A DNA stretch of 64,000 nt from an uncultured Nocardioides sp. (GCF_947488515.1 NZ_CANKZF010000002.1:1214294-1278293); one strand, 5' to 3'; positions 1-8,322 are shown, counted from the first letter of the stretch. Notes: generated from the sequence alone by a model not told the origin. Made by a program: numbers and translations.

Positions 1-431
1 ACGACGAGGACCAGCTCCAGCCCGGTGACACGCTGGACGACGGCGACCTGGTCGACGTGCTCGACCGGGGCTACTCGCCGCCCGACCGCCCCCCGAAGGG
101 CTACGAGGACTACCCGACCGAGGCGGAGACGCGCCAGGGCGAGTCGCTCGACGAGCGGCTGGCCGAGGAGGAGCCCGACGTCGATCCCTATGCCGAGGAC
201 GACCGGGACGACGACCGCGAGGACGAGAACGCCCTCGACGAGCAGCTCGGCCTCGACGAGGCCGACGAGCGCACCGGCCGACTGGTCGCGCCCGACTCCG
301 GTCTGGGGGAGGACGTCGACAAGCAGGAGCTCGCCCACGACGTCGGCATCGACGGTGCCGGCGCCTCCGCCGAGGAGGCGGCCATGCACATCACCCGCGA
401 GCCCGAGCCGCCGGAGGACGACGACTTCTGA
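1..431 (+). CDS. Acidic DUF5709-like protein, 5' end outside the window
   Basis: The frame is open from the left edge and ends at TGA 429-431, so the N-terminus is missing; about 142 residues are visible. The protein is very rich in Asp and Glu, has no hydrophobic segment and is probably a soluble cytoplasmic protein. A segment near the left edge (DTLDDGDLVDVLDRGYSPP) is typical of the actinobacterial DUF5709 family, whose function is unknown. A GTG at 57 lies inside this conserved segment and is not a convincing start. The stop codon overlaps the proposed CTG start of the next gene, so the two are probably co-transcribed. The family name is from memory of its motif and is moderately sure. 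Confidence 0.7.
   Translation, partial: DEDQLQPGDTLDDGDLVDVLDRGYSPPDRPPKGYEDYPTEAETRQGESLDERLAEEEPDVDPYAEDDRDDDREDENALDEQLGLDEADERTGRLVAPDSGLGEDVDKQELAHDVGIDGAGASAEEAAMHITREPEPPEDDDF
413..417 (+). promoter_or_regulatory. Ribosome binding site GGAGG for a CTG start at 428
   Basis: GGAGG lies 10 bases before a CTG that overlaps the preceding TGA in the form CTGA. It supports re-initiation at 428 for the methyltransferase gene; no ATG, GTG or TTG in that frame occurs closer than 548. Confidence 0.45.
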
Positions 432-889
432 GCGGCGACACCGTCTCGTTCCGGCTCTGGCCGCCGGTCGCGATCGGCGTACCCCTCCTCGTCGGGCTCC
501 TCGCCACGGCGAGGTGGGGTGACCCGTTCGAGGTCGGCAGCTGGCGGGTGCCGCTGGGCTGGGCGCTGCTGGCGGCCTTCGCCGTCTGGAACGGCTGGTC
601 GCTGTGGCTCTTCGCGCGCCACGAGACGGGTCTGCTGCCCGGCGGGGCGACGATGTCCCTCATCGAGGAGGGGCCCTACCGGCTCTCCCGGAACCCGCTG
701 TACGTCGGCCTGCTGGCGCTGCACCTCGCCATCGCCCTGCTCGTGCCGAGTCTCTGGGCGGTCGTGGCGCTGCCGGTCTCGTGGCTGCTCGTGTGGTGGG
801 GCGCCGTGCGCCCGGAGGAGCGGTTCCTCCGCGAGCGCTTCGGCGAGGAGTACGACGCCTACGCCCGCCGGGTGCGCCGCTGGCTGTGA
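428..889 (+). CDS. Membrane methyltransferase of the isoprenylcysteine/phospholipid methyltransferase family
   Basis: The C-terminal half carries the family's SAM-binding signature, GPYRLSRNPLY followed by two membrane helices and EERFLRERFGEEYDAY. Such bacterial proteins are integral membrane enzymes presumed to methylate lipid or protein carboxyl or amino groups; the substrate here is unknown. The conventional start is GTG at 548 (113 residues), but the frame upstream is open and encodes a further hydrophobic helix (WPPVAIGVPLLVGLLATA) that the family normally has. The only plausible initiator for that extension is CTG 428, coupled to the stop of the preceding gene and preceded by GGAGG, giving 153 residues. 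The family call is firm; the start is uncertain. Confidence 0.75.
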   Translation: MSGDTVSFRLWPPVAIGVPLLVGLLATARWGDPFEVGSWRVPLGWALLAAFAVWNGWSLWLFARHETGLLPGGATMSLIEEGPYRLSRNPLYVGLLALHLAIALLVPSLWAVVALPVSWLLVWWGAVRPEERFLRERFGEEYDAYARRVRRWL

Positions 890-899
890 CGTCGCGACG

Positions 900-1886
900 T
901 CACGGAGCGAGCGACGGGAAGCTCCACTCCCCGGAGAGGATCTCGGGTCGCGGGCGGTACAGGCGGACCAGGTAGTTCCAGCCGTCAGTGATCGGCAGCG
1001 AGTTGTGTGCGGGGTCGCCGTCACCGCCGAAGAGCACCGTGACGCTACCGTCGTCGTTGCGAGCGGCGGTGATGCTGTTGATGCTGTAGGCGCCGCGCTC
1101 GTTCGGCTCGAAGTAGCCTTCGGCGTTGTAGACCGAGATCGACCAGAACCCGTCGACCGGCACGTCGGCACCGACGGTGAGCTCGTACTCGTCGACGGGC
1201 AGGCCGGGTGAGACCCCGACGTAGGTGGCCTCGGTGTCGGGGAGTCCACCCCAGCCGGCCGCGGAGCCGATCACGTGGTGCACCGGGTCGACGTCCTGTT
1301 GCCTCCCGAAGCTCGACGCGAAGGACGTCATGTCGGCGGCCAGGAGCAGCAGGGCCCGGCGGGTGCGATCCAGGCTGGCGGTGTCGTAGTCCGGTGGGGT
1401 GAAGGTCCGGTCGGTTGCGACGTCGAGGAGGAGCCGGTCCTGCAGGGAGGCCACGGCTGCGAGGTCGTCCGGGTCCCGCGGGTCGACCAGTGTGCGGGCG
1501 GCGAGCACCACGTAGCTGCTGCCGAGGTCCTCGGCCGTGAGCTCGTAGGTGCCGGGGTCGTGGAAGACCCGGTTGATGTGGTGGTCCTCGTCGACCGCCA
1601 TCACCGACAGGTACCGATCCCCGGCGTCCGGAACGGTGAGCGTCGCCCCGGCGGCGAGGTCGACCACCGCAAAGCTGTAGAGCGTGTCGCGGTTCATCCG
1701 GATGACGGTCTGCTTGTCGACCGACGCGGGTGCACGGTTGTGGGCGAACTGGTTGATGCCGCCGGCGTCACGCTGGAGGTCGGCCATCATTCGGTGCGTC
1801 TCGGCCCGGGCGAAGTTGTCGACGTTCACGTGGATCACAGTCACGCGGCGATCCTCGACGAACCGGTGCGTCACCTGCTCACCCAT
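900..1886 (-). CDS. DUF1254/DUF1214 domain protein
   Basis: A 328-residue protein with an N-terminal DUF1254 region (roughly residues 20-150, including MNRDTLYSFAVVDL and the YLSVMAVDEDH stretch) and a C-terminal DUF1214 region (roughly 225-325, with GFWSISVYNAEGYF and the ending RLYRPRPEILSGEWSFP). The family is widespread and of unknown biochemical role; members often have a signal peptide, which is not evident here. The gene is transcribed leftward, away from the next gene pair, and ends 10 bases from the methyltransferase. ATG 1886 gives a normal length. The family is confident, the function is not. Confidence 0.85.
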   Translation of the reverse strand: MGEQVTHRFVEDRRVTVIHVNVDNFARAETHRMMADLQRDAGGINQFAHNRAPASVDKQTVIRMNRDTLYSFAVVDLAAGATLTVPDAGDRYLSVMAVDEDHHINRVFHDPGTYELTAEDLGSSYVVLAARTLVDPRDPDDLAAVASLQDRLLLDVATDRTFTPPDYDTASLDRTRRALLLLAADMTSFASSFGRQQDVDPVHHVIGSAAGWGGLPDTEATYVGVSPGLPVDEYELTVGADVPVDGFWSISVYNAEGYFEPNERGAYSINSITAARNDDGSVTVLFGGDGDPAHNSLPITDGWNYLVRLYRPRPEILSGEWSFPSLAP

Positions 1887-1981
1887 GCCGGGGGAGGCCG
1901 CTCACCGGCGCTGCCGCGTAGGTCTCGAGACCGCCGGACTGGCGCGCCCTGTGGAGGGTCGGGTCCGAGGTCAGCAACAGC

Positions 1982-2509
1982 TCAGAGCTGCCTCGTGGTG
2001 ACGCAGTTGGTCCCGTGGGGAGTCTCCTGCCTCTCGGTCTCTACGAACCCGACCTTGGCGAGCACCCGACGAGATGCGGTGTTCCAGTCCCACACGGTGG
2101 CCCAGAGCCGCTCGTACCCTGCCGTTGTCGCCCAGCCCAGGACGGCCCACGACGCCTCGGTGGCGTATCCCTGTCCCCAGGACCGGCGCAGGAACTCGAA
2201 GGCCAGCTCCGGCTCCTGCGACCCGCGTCCGCTGTCCACGAGACCGCAGTAGCCGACGGGTGCACCCACGCCCTTCGGCTCGACGGCCAGGAGTCCGAGC
2301 GACGACCCCGTGACGGACCGGATCGCCTCCTCGAAGTCCGTCACAGCAGGGCGCCCCTCCGCGTCGATGCGTCGGTGCGCTGGCACCCGCGGATCCCGTT
2401 CGGCCCACATCTCACGCTGGATGGAGGCCTCGGACACTCGCCACGGCCTGAGCAACAGCCGATCCGTCTCGAGCACGACCTCGGGGCCGCGGTCCGATCC
2501 ACCTGCCAT
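1982..2509 (-). CDS. GNAT acetyltransferase, RimJ/RimL-like
   Basis: A 175-residue acetyl-CoA-dependent N-acetyltransferase. The N-terminal LETDRLLLRPW and the later ELAFEFLRRSWGQGYATEA, with its QGYA acetyl-CoA pyrophosphate-binding loop, are standard for the RimJ/RimL branch that acetylates ribosomal proteins, amino acids or antibiotics. ATG 2509 is chosen because the family's first beta strand begins a few residues later; the open frame continues upstream to 2902 but encodes arginine- and proline-rich shadow sequence. The substrate cannot be predicted. It lies between DUF1254 and DUF2510 genes on the same strand and appears to be its own unit. Confidence 0.85.
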   Translation of the reverse strand: MAGGSDRGPEVVLETDRLLLRPWRVSEASIQREMWAERDPRVPAHRRIDAEGRPAVTDFEEAIRSVTGSSLGLLAVEPKGVGAPVGYCGLVDSGRGSQEPELAFEFLRRSWGQGYATEASWAVLGWATTAGYERLWATVWDWNTASRRVLAKVGFVETERQETPHGTNCVTTRQL

Positions 2510-2624
2510 GCGGGCACTCTTCCACGCGCGACCGCACCCCCAGGCCGCCGACGGTGCGCGGATCAGCCGATGGACGGACATTCGCAGGCCGCTTGCACAC
2601 ACCCGGCATCGGCGAGGGGTGTGC

Positions 2625-3296
2625 CTACGCCTTGCCGCCAACCGGATGGTTCGGCACGCCGTCGAGGTAGGGGCGCTCGGGCCAGCGGAAGTAGTCGTCC
2701 GGCTTGCGTCGCCACTTCTGCGTGAACGGGTGCCAGCCGGGGCCGTCCCAGCGCTGGAGCAACCCGGGCTGGTACGGCGAGGGGTAGAACCCGGGCGGTG
2801 GGACGTCTCGGTCGGGCTCGCGCAGTACGGCACCGCCACGCCCCAGCCGCCACAGACCCGGGAACGCGGTACGTGAGGTGTACCCGGCCACGAACTCCTC
2901 ACGCTCGCGGGCCCCGAGGCGCCCCATCATCCAGAACGCGCCACCGCTACCGACCGCCACCATGGCCGCGTACAGAGGTCCCGGCGTGGTGTCCGGGAGC
3001 ACTATCACCAACAGGATGGTGCCGAAGAACATGCCGATGCCGGTGAGCAGCATCGCTTGCGCGGACAGTCCGGGCAACCGCTGTGGCGCAGTCGCGGGTG
3101 CAGGGGGTGGCAGCAGACCGAGCTGCAGCGCGGCCAGGTAGCCGGGCGCCGTCTGGGGTGGGTGCTTGGCCTTCGCCCCGTAGACCTCCCAACCCTGGAC
3201 GTGTTGGGCCTCTCCATCGGGCAGCGGCGGGAGCACCGGCTGGGTCCAGTCGAGGACGGACGTGTCACCACCGCCCCTGAACACCTTCACACGCAC
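2625..3296 (-). CDS. Membrane protein with a DUF2510 domain
   Basis: About 223 residues from GTG 3296 (GTG 3290 is an alternative). Two hydrophobic helices lie mid-protein (around LLTGIGMFFGTILLVIVLP and PLYAAMVAVGSGGAFWMM). The C-terminal part has PPPGFYPSPYQPGLLQRWDG, matching the DUF2510 signature of a Pro-Gly-Tyr/Trp-Tyr-Pro start and RWWDG end, a short actinobacterial module often found at a terminus of membrane proteins. The longer frame to 3425 adds only low-complexity shadow residues. No enzymatic motif is seen; the role is unknown. Confidence 0.65.
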   Translation of the reverse strand: MRVKVFRGGGDTSVLDWTQPVLPPLPDGEAQHVQGWEVYGAKAKHPPQTAPGYLAALQLGLLPPPAPATAPQRLPGLSAQAMLLTGIGMFFGTILLVIVLPDTTPGPLYAAMVAVGSGGAFWMMGRLGAREREEFVAGYTSRTAFPGLWRLGRGGAVLREPDRDVPPPGFYPSPYQPGLLQRWDGPGWHPFTQKWRRKPDDYFRWPERPYLDGVPNHPVGGKA

Positions 3297-3431
3297 TCCC
3301 GAGGCCCTTGAGCCACGGCGTCCGGCGCACGCACCCGCGCGTCGTGCGGGCTCGGACAAGTGGACCCCCGTTGCATCAGGCCACCCTAGAAGCACGGATC
3401 CGGGCGCCGGAGCAGAACGGAGCAACGCCGT

Positions 3432-3932
3432 CTATCGCTGGTGCGCGCGAACGGGTTCGCGGTCCGGGCTGGTCGCCATGCCCGCGACGGTCGCCGACGG
3501 TGCGGTGCGGGGCCAGGTCCAGGCGTACCGCACGATGAGCGCCAGGACGACCAGCTCGAGTGCGACGCCGAGTCCGTAGAAGTAGAGGTAGAACCCGCCT
3601 GCCACGTTGAAGACCGTGAAGGGGACGAAGAGCGCGGCAACGACGAGGTTCGTGATGCGGTTCGCCCTGGCCGGCAGCGTGGTCGACAGCACGATCATGA
3701 ACATCGGGATGGCCAGGACGGTCAGGACCGTGGTCGAGAACGTCTGGGAGAGGTCGAACTCGTAGACCTTGCCGTCGAGGATGTCGTCGACGACGCCGGG
3801 GGTGTAGAAGCCGAGGATGTCCACGTAGGCGTAGAGGAACATGAAGCTCGTCCACGCGGCGGCGAGCTTGGCTCGAACCGGGATCGGCTGGTCGTCCAGG
3901 GTGTCGGTGGTGGTGGGTTGACGTGTGGTCAT
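3432..3932 (-). CDS. DUF6326 family membrane protein
   Basis: A 166-residue protein with four predicted membrane helices, starting at ATG 3932 after a Thr-rich N-terminus. The sequence VRAKLAAAWTSFMFLYAYVD, the GFYTPGVVDDILDGKV loop and the ending LALIVRYAWTWP are characteristic of DUF6326, an actinobacterial family without known function. The open frame continues to 4139 but those extra residues are basic and unlike the family. The 237 bp upstream separates this gene from the divergent SigE-family sigma factor, so the two may share a regulatory region; no clear operator was seen there. Confidence 0.75.
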   Translation of the reverse strand: MTTRQPTTTDTLDDQPIPVRAKLAAAWTSFMFLYAYVDILGFYTPGVVDDILDGKVYEFDLSQTFSTTVLTVLAIPMFMIVLSTTLPARANRITNLVVAALFVPFTVFNVAGGFYLYFYGLGVALELVVLALIVRYAWTWPRTAPSATVAGMATSPDREPVRAHQR

Positions 3933-4169
3933 CGTGGGCTCCGTCGTTGTCGTGAGGATCGGTAGGTCCACGATCGCGGTGCCCGGCGTCGCGCGCCTCG
4001 GCTCGGAGGCCGGAGCTCGCCCGGCCGATCGGCGCGGTCTCTCGGCCTTTCGGCCGGTACCCATCACCATGTGACCTTCCTGGGACGCCGTTCGTCCGCG
4101 GCAGAACCGATCTGGTCCATGGTGCGTATGTACGGGCAAGACTGATCACAGGTACGGAAGGGGGCGCTG

Positions 4170-4673
4170 ATGGCCGGGCGAGACCGGGAGTTCGACGACT
4201 TCGCGCACGCAGCCTGGCCGAAGCTCCACCGTTCGGCGTACCTGCTCACCGGCGACCACCACCTCGCCGAGGACCTCGCCCAGACGGCGCTGGAGCGCAC
4301 GTACGCCAAGTGGCGCACGGTCCGGAGCGGCGATGCCCTGGCGTACTGCCGACGGGTCCTGGTCAACCTCAACGTTGACCGCATCCGACGCCGCCGGTTC
4401 TTCGAGGTCGGGGGCGGGGCCCTGGCCCACGCCGACCCCGGAGCGGCCGACCCCGGGGCCGACGACCGTGACCAGATCGTCCGGCTGCTGGCGCAGCTGA
4501 CCGAGCGGGAACGCCGCGTGGTCGTGCTTCGCCACTACTACGACCTCTCGGAGGCGAACGTCGCGCGCGAGCTCGGCATCGCTCCCGGCACTGTGAAGAG
4601 CACCTTGGCGCGCGCCCTCGCCAAGCTGCGCGTCTTCGGGGATGCGCCCGTCGAGGAGGAGATGTACCGATGA
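4170..4673 (+). CDS. SigE-family ECF RNA polymerase sigma factor
   Basis: A 167-residue sigma factor with region 2 (roughly residues 8-75, YLLTGDHHLAEDLAQTALER and the -10-binding basic segment VDRIRRRRF) and region 4 (roughly 105-160, LTERERRVVVLRHYYDLSE and the -35-binding helix GIAPGTVKSTLARAL). This is the short SigE/SigE70 actinobacterial group, usually paired with a membrane-anchored partner gene downstream. Here the next gene starts inside the stop codon (ATGA at 4670-4673), so the two are translated together. The inducing signal is unknown. Confidence 0.9.
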   Translation: MAGRDREFDDFAHAAWPKLHRSAYLLTGDHHLAEDLAQTALERTYAKWRTVRSGDALAYCRRVLVNLNVDRIRRRRFFEVGGGALAHADPGAADPGADDRDQIVRLLAQLTERERRVVVLRHYYDLSEANVARELGIAPGTVKSTLARALAKLRVFGDAPVEEEMYR

Positions 4674-5632
4674 AGCAGACCACGCTGGAGCGCTTCGCCG
4701 AGGACTTGAAGGGTGATGCAGCGGAGCGCCTGGATCCTCGGCGTCTGGCTGAGGCCAAGAGTCGCGGAGCCCGACGCCGGCGCACGCGCGCGGCACTCGT
4801 CGTGGTGGCGGCCACGATCGTGGTGGGCGGGGCCGCAGCCTTGCTCGTGCCAGGACTCGATGGCGGAGGCAGCGGACGCGACACCGTTGCGCGCGACGTC
4901 GCCACTCGTCCCACCGGCCTCAGTGAGCTGCAGGAGCGGGTGCTCCGCGACGTGCCGGGGGCGGAGCGGATCTCGCCCTGGCAGGTCGCCGTCCCCGAAC
5001 CGCTCGGAGCCGTTGACGGGATGGAGATCCCGGGTGATGAGTTCGAGGTGCAGGGCGAGACGTTCACCACCGGTGTCCCCAGCTACACCGGGGTGACGAT
5101 GTACGACCGCGCGGCCTTCCCCGGCTGGCTGTACGACGGAGTCCTCGCGATCGAGACGGCCGCCGGTGACGAGGACGGACAACCGGTCGGCTCCACGGAC
5201 ATGGGGATCGCGGTCGTCAACGGCACGCTCGAGCTCGCCTGCGTGTCCTTCCAGGGCGCAGACTGCGTGCCGGCGGTGATCCGCAACGAGGACGGTCAGC
5301 AGCACTACGAGTGGGGATTCGGCACCGACGACTTCCTCGATCCGGGCACGGGTCTGGAGGTCTTCGCCGGCGACGCCGGCTCCGGGGACGCGCCATCCCT
5401 GGCCGTGGCTGGTCTGCCCGACGACTCGGTCACCCGGGTCGAGTTCGTCAACACGGCCGGCACGGTGGTCGAGGGGACGGTCGACCACACGATGGCACCG
5501 GGGTCGAGCATCCTGTGGGCGAGCGTGCCCGGGGCCCTGGCCCGCGTCATCACGTACGACTCCCGCGGTTCAGTGGTCGACGACCACTCCCTGCGCGACT
5601 GCGCGGGCGGCGTCGACTGCGAGGTTCGCTAG
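4670..5632 (+). CDS. Membrane-anchored partner of the SigE-family sigma factor, possible anti-sigma factor
   Basis: A 320-residue single-pass protein: a short cytoplasmic N-terminus (about 37 residues ending in a run of Arg), one helix (about residues 40-62, ALVVVAATIVVGGAAALLVPG) and a large extracytoplasmic domain with two Cys pairs in its second half (LELACVSFQGADC and RDCAGGVDC). The N-terminus lacks a zinc-finger motif, so it is not a classical ZAS anti-sigma factor. Coupling to the sigma gene by ATGA overlap is the main reason to suspect regulation of it. It could instead be a co-expressed target. No family was recognised for the exterior. Confidence 0.65.
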   Translation: MKQTTLERFAEDLKGDAAERLDPRRLAEAKSRGARRRRTRAALVVVAATIVVGGAAALLVPGLDGGGSGRDTVARDVATRPTGLSELQERVLRDVPGAERISPWQVAVPEPLGAVDGMEIPGDEFEVQGETFTTGVPSYTGVTMYDRAAFPGWLYDGVLAIETAAGDEDGQPVGSTDMGIAVVNGTLELACVSFQGADCVPAVIRNEDGQQHYEWGFGTDDFLDPGTGLEVFAGDAGSGDAPSLAVAGLPDDSVTRVEFVNTAGTVVEGTVDHTMAPGSSILWASVPGALARVITYDSRGSVVDDHSLRDCAGGVDCEVR

Positions 5633-5680
5633 GAGCCGGACCGCTGGATCGCGTCGCCCGGCACCAGGCCGACGTGCTGC

Positions 5681-6718
5681 TCAGCGAGCTGGGTCGATGA
5701 GCGTGATGCCGGCCGCGGTGGACCGGTCGAACGAGGGCAGGAGCGTGCCGGCCTCCTCGAGCCCGATGGTGCGCTGGACCAGCTGGTCGGGCCGGAGCAG
5801 GCCCTGCTCGACGAGGGCGAGCATGTCCGGGTAGTCCGCCGCGGCCATCCCGTGGCTGCCCAGCAGGTCGAGCTCCCAGCCGATCACCCGATCCATCGGC
5901 ACGCGCGGGTGACCGTCGACCGGCGGGAGCAGTCCCACCTGCACGTGGCGTCCGCGGCGGCGGAGGCTGAGGATCGCGTCGGCGCAGGTCTGCTCGCTGC
6001 CCACGGCGTCCACCGCGACGTGGCTGCCGCCTCCCGTGAGGTCGGCGACGGCGGCCGGGACGTCCGAGCGGTCGGCGAGCAGCACGTGGTCCGCGCCGAG
6101 GTCGGCGGCCAGGTTGAGCGCCTCGGGGTTGCGGTCCACCGCGACCACCCGACATCCCAGGGCGCGCGCGATCATCACGGTGCTGAGTCCCACGCCGCCG
6201 GCGCCGACGACGGTCACCCACTCGCCCTCGGCGACGCGTGCGCGTCCGACGAGGGCGCGGTACGCCGTGGCGAACCGGCAGCCGAGTCCGGCGGCGCTCG
6301 CGAAGTCGATCGACCCGGGGAGGCCGATCAGGTTGGTGTCGGCGGCGTGCAGCGCGACGAGCTCGGCGAAGGACCCCCAGTGGGTGAAGCCCGGCTGTTG
6401 CTGGTCGGGGCACACCTGTGCGTTCCCGGACCGGCACCACTCGCAGCGACCGCACCCGCAGACGAACGGGACGGTCACGCGGTCGCCGACAGCCCACCGG
6501 TCGACACCCGCACCGACCTCCACGACGACGCCGGCCAGCTCGTGACCCGGCACGTGCGGGAACGCGATCTCGTCGTGGCCCGCCCACGCGTGCCAGTCGC
6601 TCCGGCACAACCCGGTGGCCATCACGCGGACCACCGCACCGCCGACCGGGCACGTCGGATCGGCGACCTCGCGGACCTCGGGTCGGCCCCGGACCTCGTG
6701 GATGACCATGGCGCGCAT
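5681..6718 (-). CDS. Zinc-dependent alcohol dehydrogenase
   Basis: A 345-residue medium-chain dehydrogenase. Cys38 (GLCRSDWHAW) and the GHE at 58-60 provide catalytic zinc ligands; CGCGRCEWCRSGNAQVC provides the four structural-zinc cysteines; VVGAGGVGLSTVMIA is the Rossmann nucleotide loop, followed by VAVDRN, whose Asp favours NAD over NADP. It should oxidise an alcohol or reduce an aldehyde; the substrate is not evident. It is the last gene of a leftward series beginning at the SRPBCC/ArsR pair and starts 12 bases after the DUF6325 stop, so co-transcription is likely. Confidence 0.88.
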   Translation of the reverse strand: MRAMVIHEVRGRPEVREVADPTCPVGGAVVRVMATGLCRSDWHAWAGHDEIAFPHVPGHELAGVVVEVGAGVDRWAVGDRVTVPFVCGCGRCEWCRSGNAQVCPDQQQPGFTHWGSFAELVALHAADTNLIGLPGSIDFASAAGLGCRFATAYRALVGRARVAEGEWVTVVGAGGVGLSTVMIARALGCRVVAVDRNPEALNLAADLGADHVLLADRSDVPAAVADLTGGGSHVAVDAVGSEQTCADAILSLRRRGRHVQVGLLPPVDGHPRVPMDRVIGWELDLLGSHGMAAADYPDMLALVEQGLLRPDQLVQRTIGLEEAGTLLPSFDRSTAAGITLIDPAR

Positions 6719-6730
6719 CCGGGCATCCTG

Positions 6731-7153
6731 TCAGCCGACCGTCGAGTCGGGCACCTCACCTGCCGGGAGCCAGAGCTCACCGAGCGGACGGCCGCCGGCT
6801 CGTCCGATCGCCGCGACCAGAGGCTCGGCCCACAGGTGCTCGAGGAGCGCGACGGCGGCGACACCGCCCGGCGGGACCGCGTCTGCCAGCGACCAGGCCT
6901 CGTCGAGCGAGACGTCGCCGTCGGGCTCCCCACCTCCGCCGAGGACCTCTGCCGCGATCCGCCCCAGGTCCGGATCGCTGCCGGGGGGCGGGTCGAGGAT
7001 CTCGAAGGTCCCGTCGTCGCCACGCTCGACCAGCAGGACGTCGACGAGCCGTACGACACCGCGCTCGCGGAGCCCGGCGAGCTCGGCCAGCACCTCGCCC
7101 GAGAACGACGGCGCCTCGAACCCGATCACCAGGACCTGGACCGGCCCCGTCAC
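6731..7153 (-). CDS. DUF6325 family protein
   Basis: A 140-residue acidic soluble protein beginning with the strand PVQVLVIGFEAPSFSGEV and containing RGVVRLVDVLLVERGDDG, the hallmark of DUF6325, an actinobacterial family of unknown function with a beta-alpha-beta appearance. Its GTG start overlaps the TGA of the SHOCT gene by 4 bases (7150-7153), so the two proteins are translationally coupled. This SHOCT-DUF6325 pairing recurs in actinobacteria from memory. No catalytic motif can be pointed to. Confidence 0.75.
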   Translation of the reverse strand: MTGPVQVLVIGFEAPSFSGEVLAELAGLRERGVVRLVDVLLVERGDDGTFEILDPPPGSDPDLGRIAAEVLGGGGEPDGDVSLDEAWSLADAVPPGGVAAVALLEHLWAEPLVAAIGRAGGRPLGELWLPAGEVPDSTVG

Positions 7154-7401
7154 CGCTCGACCCGCTCCCGCAGCTCGTCGAACTCCTCCCGCGTCAGGAC
7201 GCCGGCCTCGAGCAGGTGCTGCAGGGCCTCGACCGGGTCCTGGGAGGGCCGGGCCGGGGACTGCGCGGCGGGAGGCGGCACCTGCGGACGTGACGGGTGC
7301 GAGGCGGCGTACGCCTGCGCCGGGGTGAAGCGCCCTCCGTAGTAGGGCACGCCACCGGTCATCCCGGCCATCCGGATCTGTCGCGGCACCAGTACGACCA
7401 C
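7150..7401 (-). CDS. Small SHOCT-domain protein
   Basis: An 83-residue protein with an Ala/Pro/Ser-rich middle and a C-terminal SHOCT domain (DPVEALQHLLEAGVLTREEF), a short helical hairpin found at the ends of many bacterial proteins and thought to mediate oligomerisation. GTG 7401 is preferred because it begins a compact hydrophobic-basic N-terminus (VVVLVPRQIR); ATG 7371 or 7362 are shorter options. It overlaps the downstream DUF6325 start by 4 bases. Longer upstream open frame is shadow of the SRPBCC gene. Confidence 0.65.
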   Translation of the reverse strand: MVVLVPRQIRMAGMTGGVPYYGGRFTPAQAYAASHPSRPQVPPPAAQSPARPSQDPVEALQHLLEAGVLTREEFDELRERVER

Positions 7402-7457
7402 GGGTCGATCATGCCGCACAGGACGGCCATCCTCCAGAGTCCTCCCTGGACCGTCGG

Positions 7458-7958
7458 CTACCGCGACCCCGTGTGGTTCCTGACGGCCGCCTCGTCCTCC
7501 TCGCGGGTGCGCATCGTGCCGTCGCCGATCTCGATCCGCTGCTTCAGGCTCGTGGTGATGTAGTGCCGCCAGGCGTCGTGGCAGACGTCGAAGCACTCGT
7601 CGGTCGACGTCAGGCCCTCGTGGGTGAAGGTCACGTGCGTCTGCCCGCCCTCGGCGAGGATGTCGAAGCGACCGGTCGTCCCGATCCACTCGTCCTTCGC
7701 TGCGACGAAGTCGAGGTGACCGTCGGTGAACTCCCACACCACCCGCTCGCCCGGGACGAGGTCGACGGTGCGCTGCTTGGAGAAGTGGATGTCAGGCACG
7801 AGGTAGAACCAGTCAGCACCGAGCTGGTCGGTCGGGCCGACGATGTTGGTCGCGCCCCACCACGAGCGGACGTCGATGATGGCGGCGTACACCTCCTGCG
7901 GCGTCGCCTCCACGGCAAAGGTGTGGGTCAGGTCGGTCACGGTCGTTCCTTTCGTCAT
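7458..7958 (-). CDS. SRPBCC (AHSA1/START-like) domain protein
   Basis: A 166-residue protein with the helix-grip fold signature: FAVEATPQEVYAAIIDVRSWWG at the N-terminus, GERVVWEFTDGHLDF, and THVTFTHEGL. Such proteins bind small hydrophobic ligands or act as co-chaperone-like modules, and in bacteria are often encoded beside an ArsR repressor. It starts 19 bases downstream of the ArsR stop on the same strand, so it probably belongs to the same operon as the upstream SRPBCC protein, making two paralogous SRPBCC proteins under one repressor. The ligand is unknown. Confidence 0.82.
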   Translation of the reverse strand: MTKGTTVTDLTHTFAVEATPQEVYAAIIDVRSWWGATNIVGPTDQLGADWFYLVPDIHFSKQRTVDLVPGERVVWEFTDGHLDFVAAKDEWIGTTGRFDILAEGGQTHVTFTHEGLTSTDECFDVCHDAWRHYITTSLKQRIEIGDGTMRTREEDEAAVRNHTGSR

Positions 7959-7977
7959 GGGGCGGGAGGGTCCCGTC

Positions 7978-8322
7978 TCACCTCGTGCCCTTCTCGTTGT
8001 CCTGCAGCGCCTCGGCGAGGCGCTTGATGCGTCGGAGCCGGCCGTCCCAGGCCGTGCTCACGGCGTCGAGCTGCGCGAGCGCACGCTCGAGCTGCTCCTC
8101 GTCGATCCGGTAGTGCCGTTCGCGACCGACCGTGAGCCCGTGCACCAGGCCGGCCCGGTCGAGCACGGCCAGGTGCTTGGCCACCGCCTGCCGGCTCACG
8201 GGCAACCCCTCGCTCAGCGAGGTCGACGTACCCGAGCCTGTCGCGAGCAGCACGTCGAGAACCTGGCGTCGGGTGGGGTCGCCGATCGCGGACCAGAGCT
8301 GGTCGTCGACCGGGTCGCTCAC
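7978..8322 (-). CDS. ArsR-family transcriptional repressor
   Basis: A 114-residue winged-helix regulator: DDQLWSAIGDPTRRQVLDVL is the family's helix 1-2 signature and LPVSRQAVAKHLAVLDRAGLV the recognition helix, followed by a wing (GRERHYRI). It lacks the paired Cys metal site and belongs to the subgroup linked to SRPBCC genes. GTG 8322 overlaps the upstream SRPBCC stop (GTGA). Two identical-arm inverted repeats, CGCAAC-N5-GTTGCG, sit before the operon and are the likely operators, implying autoregulation. The longer open frame to 8841 is a shadow. Confidence 0.85.
   Translation of the reverse strand: MSDPVDDQLWSAIGDPTRRQVLDVLLATGSGTSTSLSEGLPVSRQAVAKHLAVLDRAGLVHGLTVGRERHYRIDEEQLERALAQLDAVSTAWDGRLRRIKRLAEALQDNEKGTR

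Noticed and set aside
3933..4169. Divergent intergenic region searched for a sigma autoregulatory promoter
   Set aside because: No GGAAC/GTT-like pair or strong palindrome was convincing at a proper distance from ATG 4170.
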